Of a stretch of DNA of 5,370 nucleotides, positions 1 through 5,370 are shown piece by piece; the first letter of the stretch is position 1; every line of letters begins with the position of its first letter. Under the pieces are notes generated by a model. That model had not been told where the DNA came from. It did no database searches and saw nothing but the letters and a program-made list of their open reading frames with translations. The stretch covers positions 1 through 5,370 of the forward strand of contig CALNBE010000074.1 in NCBI GenBank assembly GCA_937874455.1, given 5' to 3'. Source of the DNA: an uncultured Opitutia bacterium (GTDB lineage Bacteria > Verrucomicrobiota > Verrucomicrobiia > Opitutales > UBA953). A program made the translations under genes and the position numbers.

Positions 1-1790
1 GTGTGGAAATCGGTGGTGGCGGAGAAAACGCCGTCGAGTTTGGCCACGAAATTCTTGTCGCCGCCCATCAGGTCGATCAGGCCCTGGATGTCGTGGAAGA
101 CGGACCAGGTGTAGTGCCAGGAGTTGCCTTCGGTGAAGTGTCCGCCCCAGGAAATCGGGTCGAAGTGGTCCAGTTTGGGGCTGTTGGCCCAGGAGCCGTC
201 GGGATTGCGACCGCGCATGAAGCCTTTCAGCTCGCTGCGGGGATCTTTCGCTTCGGGGTCGAAGACATTCCGGAAGTTCTGCGAGGACTTGTAGTATTTC
301 GCGGCGATGTCTTTTTTGCCAATATCCTCGGCCACGCGGGCCAGGCACCAGTCGGCATAGGCGTATTCCAGCGTCTTGGCGACGGACTCATGGGTTTTGG
401 TCGAGACGTAGCCCTTTTCCCAGTATTCCTGATAGCCGTCGCGCCCGACGGAGGCGATGCGCGGGTGGCGCCCGGTGGCGGAATTCACCATGGCTTCCAC
501 GGCTTTTTCCACGTCGAAATTGCGGATGCCCTTCATGTAGGCGTCGGCCAGCAGCGAGAAGGAATTGTTCCCGATCATGCAGCCTTTGTGGCCGGGGCTC
601 ATCCATTCAGGCAGCCAGCCGCTTTGTTCGTAGGTCGCCACCAAGCCCTGCATAATTTCCCCGCTAACTTCGGGGTACATGAGAGTGAAGAACGGATGCA
701 CGGCGCGGAAGGTGTCCCAAAAGCCGTTGTCCGTGTACATGTAACCGTCGTGCACCTTGCCGTCGTAGGGGCTGTAGTAGTGCGGTTTGCCCTTGGCATC
801 ATATTCGGCCAAGTTGCGGGGGAAAAGCAGGGCGCGGTAGAGGCAGGAGTAGAAAGTGGTGCGGTCTTTTTCGCTGCCGCCCTCGACCTTGATGCGGTTG
901 AACTCCTTGTCCCAGATTTTGAAGGCGGTTTCCTTGACTGCTTCAAACTTCTTGCCGGAAACCTGCTTCAGGTTGAGTTCCGCCTGTTCAAGGCTGATGA
1001 AGGAGGAGGCCACGTTGACCTGCACCTCCTGATTGTCGCGGGAGAGCCGCAGCTGCACGAAGCCGCCAGCTCCGCCGCCGTCCTTCGACACATCCATCTC
1101 CAGTTCGGACTGGCCTTCGAGGATTTCCGCCCCCTTCCAAGTGCCGACTGCCGCGATGGGCGCGTTAAACTCAATAACGAAATAGTTCCGGAAGTTTTTC
1201 GGCACGCCACCGGTGTTGTTCGAGACAAAGCCGGTGATCCGCTTCTTGCTCTTGTCAATCTTCACCTGGCTGACGCCGCGCATCACATCGAGGACGACAT
1301 AGGCCGGGTCGCTCTTTTTCCCATAAGTGAACTGCAAGGCCGCGGCGTGGCTCATGGCCGAGACTTCGGCCTTCAGGCCGTTGTCCAGCGTCACCCCATA
1401 GTAGTAAGGCCGGGCGGTTTCGTTTTCATGCTTGAAGGGAAATTTGCGCTCCATGTCGCGCGCAATCAGTTTCCCCTGCACCGGAGTCAGCGAGAATTTT
1501 GCATAGTCGTTGATCCACGGGCTGGGCTGGTGGGTTTGCACCAGGCCGCGCAGACCGCTGGTGTTGTCCTTGTAAACATACATCCAGCCGTTGAAGTTGC
1601 CACCGGTCTGGGGCGTCCAGAAGTTCATGCCCCACGGCACGGCGACGGCGGGGTAGGTGTTGCCATGCGAGAACGCAAAGGACGAATCCGTGCCCATCAG
1701 GGTGTTCGCACTGTCGGGAAGGCTCTTGGACGCGCCCCACAGCGGACTGCCGCAGAGGAGGGCCAACGTAAGCAGACGTGTTATTTTCAT
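1..1790 (-). CDS. Secreted glycoside hydrolase family 92 alpha-mannosidase (N-terminal part, cut by the window edge)
   Basis: Reading leftward from the ATG at 1790-1788, the frame stays open for 596 codons to the window edge, so the C-terminus is missing. Residues 1-20 form a Sec-type signal peptide (MKITRLLTLALLCG..., cleavage probably after WGA), so the enzyme acts in the periplasm or outside. An N-terminal beta-rich region runs to about residue 280, followed by the start of the alpha/alpha-barrel catalytic domain. GH92 hallmarks visible: TDNGFWDTFRA (353-363), MIGNNS (405-410), GRNPDGSW (527-534) and EGNSWHYTW (554-562). By family knowledge, GH92 enzymes are calcium-dependent exo-acting mannosidases that invert configuration, and the Glu of the EGN.W.Y motif (E554 here) is the general acid. 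The Asp residues acting as general base lie further C-terminal, outside the window. Linkage specificity (alpha-1,2, -1,3 or other) cannot be read from this fragment. No clear Shine-Dalgarno precedes the ATG. The family call is firm. Confidence 0.93.
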   Translation of the reverse strand, partial: MKITRLLTLALLCGSPLWGASKSLPDSANTLMGTDSSFAFSHGNTYPAVAVPWGMNFWTPQTGGNFNGWMYVYKDNTSGLRGLVQTHQPSPWINDYAKFSLTPVQGKLIARDMERKFPFKHENETARPYYYGVTLDNGLKAEVSAMSHAAALQFTYGKKSDPAYVVLDVMRGVSQVKIDKSKKRITGFVSNNTGGVPKNFRNYFVIEFNAPIAAVGTWKGAEILEGQSELEMDVSKDGGGAGGFVQLRLSRDNQEVQVNVASSFISLEQAELNLKQVSGKKFEAVKETAFKIWDKEFNRIKVEGGSEKDRTTFYSCLYRALLFPRNLAEYDAKGKPHYYSPYDGKVHDGYMYTDNGFWDTFRAVHPFFTLMYPEVSGEIMQGLVATYEQSGWLPEWMSPGHKGCMIGNNSFSLLADAYMKGIRNFDVEKAVEAMVNSATGRHPRIASVGRDGYQEYWEKGYVSTKTHESVAKTLEYAYADWCLARVAEDIGKKDIAAKYYKSSQNFRNVFDPEAKDPRSELKGFMRGRNPDGSWANSPKLDHFDPISWGGHFTEGNSWHYTWSVFHDIQGLIDLMGGDKNFVAKLDGVFSATTDFH

Positions 1791-1807
1791 GGTGTTTTTG
1801 AGTTAAA

Positions 1808-1824
1808 GGGTTCGTTCCGAACTC
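1808..1824. repeat. Short inverted repeat upstream of the mannosidase gene
   Basis: GTTCG (1810-1814), three bases, then CGAAC (1818-1822) forms a perfect 5-bp inverted repeat. One G-T pair and one G-C pair extend it to 7 bp. It lies 18 bases upstream of the mannosidase start codon. It could be a regulator half-site pair or a small hairpin in the mRNA leader. The related hexamer TCCGAA occurs twice with a 7-base period (1816-1821 and 1823-1828). Such short repeats arise easily by chance, so a function is only a possibility. No convincing -35/-10 pair was found in 1791-1916, although the mannosidase needs its own promoter there because a terminator lies just upstream. Confidence 0.25.
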
Positions 1825-1916
1825 CGAAAGGTGAGGTAACTAAGACCCACTCTTGGGGAAAAAGTTCGCGCAATCCAAGGCAAACCAGCGTCTTTTCGGA
1901 TTTTCTCCCCCGCAAA

Positions 1917-1940
1917 AAGGCCCCCGAATCCAGGGGCCTT
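1917..1940 (-). terminator. Intrinsic terminator of the lipoprotein gene
   Basis: Read on the minus strand, AAGGCCCC (1940-1933) and GGGGCCTT (1924-1917) form a perfect 8-bp, GC-rich stem with an 8-base loop. It runs straight into a short U tract (the stem's last two T plus three more, then GCG). It starts 20 bases after the TGA of the lipoprotein gene, which is the classic position. It should stop leftward transcription before the mannosidase, separating the two minus-strand genes into different transcription units. On the plus strand the stem is followed by GCTAGC rather than T's, so it is directional. Confidence 0.85.
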
Positions 1941-1960
1941 GCTAGCGAACAAATTGATGC

Positions 1961-2830
1961 TCAAAGGAAATTTGCGATGTTGTTCGCGATTTCCGCACTT
2001 TTTTCCAAGTCACCCCAATCACCGTAGTGGATCCGGGCCAGGATAAAATTTCCTCCAGGTGCCAGAGTGCAGGTGTAATGGGTGCCGTCAGCGGTCTTGC
2101 CAAAGAGCACCAGCCCTTCCTTGGTTTTGTTTTGGATCCCCGTTTCTTCGGAAAGGAAATCCCCGGTGGCGGCGATCGCCTCCCGCGTCACCCGACCCAA
2201 TTCCTCCAGGGAAACCTGCGGGTACCAGACCTCCAGCACTCCGTTTTTAAAATGACGCGCGGGAAAAACCACCTTCGTCTCCGCCGGAACCACCACTGTC
2301 TGCTGCGACTCCTTGTCCACCAACGTCACCGTTGCGCCGCGCGGAGGCGTCGCCCCACCCTGCCGATGCAAGGTATAAAGCGACCATCCGCTGCCCGGCA
2401 GACTGCGCAACGCGGTCGGACGCTTCCCGTCCTGAGCCACGCAATACTTTAACACATCCCCTTGCAACTCATAGACACCCCGCAGCAAATGCGTGCCGCC
2501 ACACGGTCGGCAGATGTCTTCCTCCACCAAGGTAATCCGTTTGGGAGACGCTTCCGAATCCAAAGTCACCTCCGCCCGTCCGTCACACCCTGCCCCTGCC
2601 GTGCAGGGCTGCAGATAGACACCGTCAAAGGCAAATTGGATCGCCCGCAACCGGGCCATTTCCTCCGCGGACGGCCTGACCCCATCAACCGTCCCATCAG
2701 CAATTTGCCAACCCCCGCGCAGCGCTGTCGCGTCCGGATGCCCGGCTTGGTCGGCGGAACGAGCGCAACAACCTGTCAATCCCCAAGCCAGCAGGGACAT
2801 TCCCAATATCGTAGAAAAACAACGTAGCAT
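1961..2830 (-). CDS. Lipoprotein with a TIGR03067-like domain and an unrecognised C-terminal domain
   Basis: From the ATG at 2830 this encodes 289 residues ending in TGA at 1963-1961. The start was chosen because it gives a compact lipoprotein signal: MLRCF, a hydrophobic stretch, and the lipobox L18-T-G-C21. In-frame upstream starts exist at 2875 (ATG) and 2881 (TTG); the GGAG before the 2875 ATG touches it with no spacing, and none of the starts has a well-placed ribosome site. Residues about 37-156 match the TIGR03067 pattern: L.G.W with a DG and EE segment, SPK.ITL, LRGVYELQGDVLKYCV, KRPTAL, PGSG and a closing LHR. Function of that family is unknown. Two cysteine pairs, C76/C82 and C107/C110 (CRPC), sit in loops of this domain and suggest disulfides or metal binding. 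Further cysteines are C130 and C254. Residues about 165-289 match nothing I recognise; they contain an amphipathic stretch (SLEELGRVTREAIAATGDFL) and a beta-like segment near the end. The product is expected to be membrane-anchored and periplasmic. Confidence 0.82.
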   Translation of the reverse strand: MLRCFSTILGMSLLAWGLTGCCARSADQAGHPDATALRGGWQIADGTVDGVRPSAEEMARLRAIQFAFDGVYLQPCTAGAGCDGRAEVTLDSEASPKRITLVEEDICRPCGGTHLLRGVYELQGDVLKYCVAQDGKRPTALRSLPGSGWSLYTLHRQGGATPPRGATVTLVDKESQQTVVVPAETKVVFPARHFKNGVLEVWYPQVSLEELGRVTREAIAATGDFLSEETGIQNKTKEGLVLFGKTADGTHYTCTLAPGGNFILARIHYGDWGDLEKSAEIANNIANFL

Positions 2831-3072
2831 AACTTTATGAAAAAAGTGAAAGGAGAACCGAGGAAAAGCCCTCATCTCCAAAAAATCAACAATCTAAATA
2901 AGGTAATTTTTTTTGCTAAAGGAATCAATCGGCCAGAAATCCCCAAAACCTACCTGACAAACAAAATCCTTCTTCCAAAAATAATGTTTTGGGATTAAAA
3001 ATTAATTTCACAAATAATCTTCAAGGTTGACACTTCTCGCCCGCCTAACTTTCAAAACAGGGTAACATCCTC
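2831..3072. promoter_or_regulatory. AT-rich divergent intergenic region
   Basis: These 242 bases separate two divergently transcribed genes and must carry promoters for both. Between about 2880 and 3025 the composition drops to strongly AT-rich with many A and T runs, in contrast with the GC-rich genes. No open frame with protein-like features was seen. Going right, TTGACA (3027-3032) is a perfect -35 hexamer, but the best -10-like match, TAACTT (3046-3051), is only 13 bases away, so this pair is doubtful. AGGG at 3059-3062 lies 10 bases before the ATG at 3073 and could serve as a weak ribosome binding site. If the lipoprotein gene starts at 2875, the first 45 bases of this region are coding. 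Confidence 0.5.
2900..2928 (-). promoter_or_regulatory. Candidate promoter for the lipoprotein gene
   Basis: On the minus strand, TTGATT (2928-2923) is followed after exactly 17 bases by TACCTT (2905-2900), which ends 69 bases before the ATG at 2830. The -35 matches consensus at four of six positions, the -10 at only three. The spacer contains a run of eight A's on that strand. The spacing is ideal but the -10 is weak, so this is a suggestion only. Confidence 0.25.
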
Positions 3073-4629
3073 ATGAAAAACAAAAGAAAACATTGGCTTT
3101 CCGCCACCGCATTAACCCTAACTGCCATCCTCGGCTCCTTTGCCATCGGCCACGCTGATGTGCCCTTGGAGGACCCACCTCCGCCCCAGTCCGGTGCGCG
3201 CCTGGCAAGCACCCCGGCACCGGTCGCCACAGTCTCGTCGGTCACCCCCGACACCCCCGCGCCACCAGCGCCACCGGCCAATTTCAGCTCCGACCTCTAT
3301 CGCGTTGACAAAAAGCTGCTTTCCTCCGGACAGGTTGGCGAGCCGGCCAAATACATGCTCCGCATTGAAGCCCTGCGCGACCTCGAAAGGGTTCGCATGC
3401 TGGAAGTCCTGCCGCAAGGGCTCGATTTCATCGAGGCCTCCCCCGCTCCGATCAAGGACAGCAGCGGCTACATCTGGACCTGGGACAGCATGCCGGCCAA
3501 AACCGTGCAGGAAGTCGTGGTCACCGTCCGCCCCTCCAAGGAGGGCTGGCTGGTCACCAACACCAAACTGACCGTCGTCCCGGTGGTTTCCCTGCCGCTC
3601 TTCGCCGGCGCGCCCAAACTGGAAATGACCAAGGTGGGCCCCGCGATCATCGAGCTGGGCGAAACCGCGCTCTATCGCGTCACCATTCGCAACGCCGGCA
3701 ACGCACCCGCCACCAACGTCATCCTCACCGACCGGTTGCCCGCCGGGCTTTCCTCCCCGAATTCGCCGGGGCGCGAGCTGAGCTTCCCCGTCGGCACCAT
3801 CAGCCCGAACGACACCAAGGTCATCGAAATTCCCCTCACCGCCTCGGCCAAGGGAAATTGGGAAAACGAAGCCTCGCTCACCGCGACCCAGCTTTCCTCT
3901 CCGCTGCTCGTTAAATCGACCCCTCTGAACATTGTCGAATCCAAGCTGAACATCGCCAAGGCCGGTGACAACCGGCGGTTCGTCTTCACCGAGGCCACCT
4001 ACACCATCGCGGTGAAGAATGACGGGAACACCCTGCTCAAGGACATCATCGTCACCGACCAGGTCCCCGAAGGCACCAAGTTTGTTTCCGCCTCCAACAA
4101 CGGCCAGCTCAAGGGCAGTCAGGTCGAATGGAATCTGGGCAACCTCAATCCGGGCGAAATCGCCACCATCAAGGTGGCGCTCCTCGGCCTGAAACCCTCC
4201 ACCACCAAGGCCGTTGCCACTGCCCGCTCGGGCCGCTTTGAGGCTTCCGCCGAAACCGCCACCCTGTGGGAGGGCGCACCAGGCGTGCTCACCGAAATCG
4301 TGGACGATGTTGACCCGATCAAGGTCGGCGAGTTCACCACCTACACGGTCACCATCACCAACCAAAGCCCGCACCGCGAGCTGACTAGCGACGCCGTCGT
4401 CGAACTTTCCTCCGGCCTCACCGCCAGCGAGGTCAGCAAGGAAGCCAAGGCCGTTCTCGAAGGCCAGCGCGTGCTCGTCAAAAACATCGAACTCAAGCCT
4501 CGCCAAAGCTTCACCTTCACCATCAAGGCCAAGGCCACCGAAGCGGGCATCCAGAACGCCCGGCTCGAATTCGGCGCCGGCTTCCTGCCGCGTCCGTCCG
4601 TGAAGGAGGAAACCACCTACGTTTACTAA
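3073..4629 (+). CDS. Secreted DUF11 repeat protein, OmcB-like envelope protein without cysteines
   Basis: This complete gene encodes 518 residues. A Sec signal peptide (MKNKRKHW, hydrophobic core, GHA before D29) is followed by a Pro/Ala/Thr-rich linker (about 31-69). Four immunoglobulin-like units of roughly 105 residues then follow: about 72-172, 182-288, 291-397 and 402-518. Units 2 and 3 show the DUF11/TIGR01451 signature clearly: a Gly-Glu or Thr-Glu turn, Y.V.I.N.GN, then a .DR.P.G or TDQVPEG turn and a W.LG..NPGE or FPVGTISPND segment. Units 1 and 4 are more diverged (VLPQGLDF and VELSSGL at the equivalent turn). DUF11 repeats occur in surface and adhesin-like proteins and in the large chlamydial outer-membrane protein OmcB, where cysteines cross-link the envelope. 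This protein has no cysteine at all, so any structural role must be non-covalent. No LPXTG, PEP-CTERM or other sorting tail follows unit 4, which ends ETTYVY. The start is supported by the signal peptide and AGGG 10 bases upstream. Domain call is firm; role is inferred. Confidence 0.88.
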   Translation: MKNKRKHWLSATALTLTAILGSFAIGHADVPLEDPPPPQSGARLASTPAPVATVSSVTPDTPAPPAPPANFSSDLYRVDKKLLSSGQVGEPAKYMLRIEALRDLERVRMLEVLPQGLDFIEASPAPIKDSSGYIWTWDSMPAKTVQEVVVTVRPSKEGWLVTNTKLTVVPVVSLPLFAGAPKLEMTKVGPAIIELGETALYRVTIRNAGNAPATNVILTDRLPAGLSSPNSPGRELSFPVGTISPNDTKVIEIPLTASAKGNWENEASLTATQLSSPLLVKSTPLNIVESKLNIAKAGDNRRFVFTEATYTIAVKNDGNTLLKDIIVTDQVPEGTKFVSASNNGQLKGSQVEWNLGNLNPGEIATIKVALLGLKPSTTKAVATARSGRFEASAETATLWEGAPGVLTEIVDDVDPIKVGEFTTYTVTITNQSPHRELTSDAVVELSSGLTASEVSKEAKAVLEGQRVLVKNIELKPRQSFTFTIKAKATEAGIQNARLEFGAGFLPRPSVKEETTYVY

Positions 4630-4640
4630 GCAAAACGTAG
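4617..4640 (+). repeat. Inverted repeat spanning the stop codon of the DUF11 gene
   Basis: CTACGTTT (4617-4624) and AAACGTAG (4633-4640) form a perfect 8-bp inverted repeat with an 8-base loop containing the TAA stop codon (4627-4629). It ends 7 bases before the terminator hairpin. In RNA it would fold into a second, less stable stem in tandem with the terminator, perhaps protecting the 3' end. It could equally be chance, since the left arm encodes the TYVY tail. Confidence 0.45.
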
Positions 4641-4647
4641 TTTCTCA

Positions 4648-4678
4648 AAAAAGCCCCTCCCCCGCGGAGGGGCTTTTT
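4648..4678 (+). terminator. Strong intrinsic terminator after the DUF11 gene
   Basis: AAAAAGCCCCTCC (4648-4660) and GGAGGGGCTTTTT (4666-4678) form a perfect 13-bp stem around a 5-base loop (CCCGC). The GC-rich core is 8 bp (GCCCCTCC), with a U tract immediately after it. It begins 18 bases after the TAA stop codon. Because A's also flank the left side, the minus strand reads as a stem followed by TTTTTT, so the element could work in both directions, although no minus-strand gene lies to its right in this window. It isolates the DUF11 gene from the downstream nuclease gene. Confidence 0.92.
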
Positions 4679-4784
4679 CTGCGCCACACACCGCGATCCG
4701 CCGCAGAGGAAATCCGCACCACCGGAGCCGGCTGGCTTTTCCCTTCCCTTGCGCTGGTGCCGCGCTAGGCTGCGCCTACTTTTC
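4679..4784 (+). promoter_or_regulatory. Spacer before the ribonuclease gene, presumed promoter region
   Basis: These 106 bases follow the terminator and must contain the start of transcription of the nuclease unless it is read through. The stretch is GC-rich, unlike the AT-rich region at 2880-3025. TTGCGC (4749-4754) resembles a -35 box, but the only -10-like candidates, TAGGCT (4766-4771) and TACTTT (4777-4782), are at 11 and 22 bases and do not fit. No promoter can be named with confidence. Confidence 0.2.
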
Positions 4785-5370
4785 ATGCGACTTACAGATC
4801 TTAATTCCGCTCAGGATATCGGCTCCAACTGCCTCCTCGCCGAAATCGGGCCTTACAACTTTCTCATCGATTGCGGCATGCACCCCAAAAAGGAGGGCAA
4901 TGCCTGCCTGCCGCGCCTCAACCGCCTGCCGCCGCTCGACTACGTGGTCATCACCCACTGCCACCTCGACCATGTGGGCGCGCTCCCCATCGTCCTGCGC
5001 AAGCAACCGCACGTCCGCATCCTTTGCTCCCCCGGCACCGCGCTCATCATCAAACGCATCCTCCGCAACTCGGTCAGCGTGATGCTGCGCCAGCGCGACG
5101 AACTGCACATCAAGGAGCTGCCGCTCTTCACCTACGACGAACTCGACGCGGTCGAAAAAGCCCTCCAGCCGCTGCCTTTGCTCAACCCGCGCGTTTTGCC
5201 CGGCCCCGACGGCGCGGAGATCGAGGTGACGCTCCATCCTGCCGGCCATGTGGCGGGCGCGGTGGGCTGCCTGTTCACCTACAAGCGGAGGAAAATTTTC
5301 TTCACCGGCGACGTGCTCTTTCAAGACCAGGAAACCGTCCCGGCCGCCCAGTTTCCGCAGGGGAAAATCG
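4785..5370 (+). CDS. CPSF73-like MBL/beta-CASP ribonuclease (N-terminal part, cut by the window edge)
   Basis: From the ATG at 4785 the frame is open for 195 codons to the window edge. The protein opens with the metallo-beta-lactamase fold of RNA-processing nucleases: D29 in FLIDCG (motif 1), H58-C-H60-L-D62-H63 followed by VGALP (motif 2), H155 in HPAGHVAGAVG (motif 3), and D176 in FTGDV (motif 4). These residues bind the two zinc ions and all are intact. The HCHLDH form with Leu, and the HPAGHV.GA.G and FTGD segments, resemble eukaryotic and archaeal CPSF73 and the bacterial COG1236 group. RNase J typically has HGHEDH instead. The beta-CASP domain should follow beyond the window. The predicted role is cytoplasmic RNA endo- or 5' exonuclease activity; the true substrate is unknown. 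The start is supported by alignment with the usual N-terminus (LTDLNSAQDIGSNC is equivalent to the opening strand and Gly turn). No good Shine-Dalgarno precedes it; an in-frame TTG at 4749 is a less likely alternative. Confidence 0.9.
   Translation, partial: MRLTDLNSAQDIGSNCLLAEIGPYNFLIDCGMHPKKEGNACLPRLNRLPPLDYVVITHCHLDHVGALPIVLRKQPHVRILCSPGTALIIKRILRNSVSVMLRQRDELHIKELPLFTYDELDAVEKALQPLPLLNPRVLPGPDGAEIEVTLHPAGHVAGAVGCLFTYKRRKIFFTGDVLFQDQETVPAAQFPQGKI

Noticed and set aside
3..2027. A 674-codon open frame on the plus strand covering the mannosidase region
   Set aside because: It is the antisense of the GH92 gene, whose minus-strand translation carries clear family motifs and a signal peptide. 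The plus-strand product is low-complexity (Gly, Val, His rich) without domains, and runs on past the real gene into the spacer and terminator. Long antisense frames are common in GC-rich genes.
2027..2827. Several plus-strand frames of 63-141 codons opposite the lipoprotein gene
   Set aside because: They are Arg- and Pro-rich, have no domain or signal, and overlap the real minus-strand gene with its lipobox and TIGR03067 pattern.
2831..2881. N-terminal extension of the lipoprotein to the TTG at 2881 or ATG at 2875
   Set aside because: The extension adds residues rich in Phe and His before the lipoprotein signal. The ATG at 2830 gives a normal 20-residue signal peptide. It is not excluded, since no start has a proper ribosome binding site.
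3027..3051. TTGACA plus TAACTT as a sigma-70 promoter for the DUF11 gene
   Set aside because: The hexamers are only 13 bases apart, too close for a standard promoter. The -35 alone is not enough.
3118..4506. A 462-codon open frame on the minus strand inside the DUF11 gene
   Set aside because: Its product is rich in Gly, Asp and Val with no recognisable domain, while the plus strand encodes a signal peptide and regular DUF11 repeats. It is a shadow of the codon bias.
4776..5324. A 182-codon open frame on the minus strand over the ribonuclease gene
   Set aside because: The plus strand has all four metallo-beta-lactamase motifs in order; the antisense product has no domain pattern.
1..5370. 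tRNA, rRNA, CRISPR array, insertion sequence or phage genes
   Set aside because: No cloverleaf-like sequence, regularly spaced repeat array, transposase motif or terminal inverted repeats were seen in reading the window by eye.

Overview
The window looks like chromosomal DNA from a free-living or host-associated member of the PVC group, most likely Verrucomicrobiota. Three things point there: a lipoprotein with a TIGR03067-type domain (a family known mainly from Planctomycetes and Verrucomicrobia), a secreted DUF11 repeat protein laid out like chlamydial OmcB, and a secreted GH92 alpha-mannosidase. Coding regions are GC-rich, with AT-rich promoter regions between them. The phylum is inferred from gene content; there is no rRNA or other marker gene here.

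Layout: (1) 1-1790, minus strand: the N-terminal 596 codons of a secreted GH92 alpha-mannosidase, cut by the left edge. (2) 1791-1960: a short spacer holding the presumed mannosidase promoter region, a small inverted repeat, and a clear leftward intrinsic terminator (1917-1940) belonging to the next gene. (3) 1961-2830, minus strand: a complete lipoprotein gene with a TIGR03067-like domain, two extra cysteine pairs and an unrecognised C-terminal domain. (4) 2831-3072: an AT-rich divergent intergenic region that must hold promoters for the genes on both sides. (5) 3073-4629, plus strand: a complete secreted, cysteine-free protein with four DUF11-like repeats, followed by a strong terminator (4648-4678). 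(6) 4785-5370, plus strand: the N-terminal 195 codons of a CPSF73-like metallo-beta-lactamase/beta-CASP ribonuclease, cut by the right edge.

Each complete gene is bounded by its own terminator, so the four genes appear to be separate transcription units rather than one operon. Three of the four products are exported: one enzyme for mannosyl glycans, one lipoprotein and one probable envelope or surface protein. The fourth is a cytoplasmic RNA-processing enzyme. I see no sign that they form one pathway, and no mobile element, CRISPR array, tRNA or rRNA. The least-described items are the C-terminal half and cysteine pairs of the lipoprotein, and the cysteine-free OmcB-like repeat protein.
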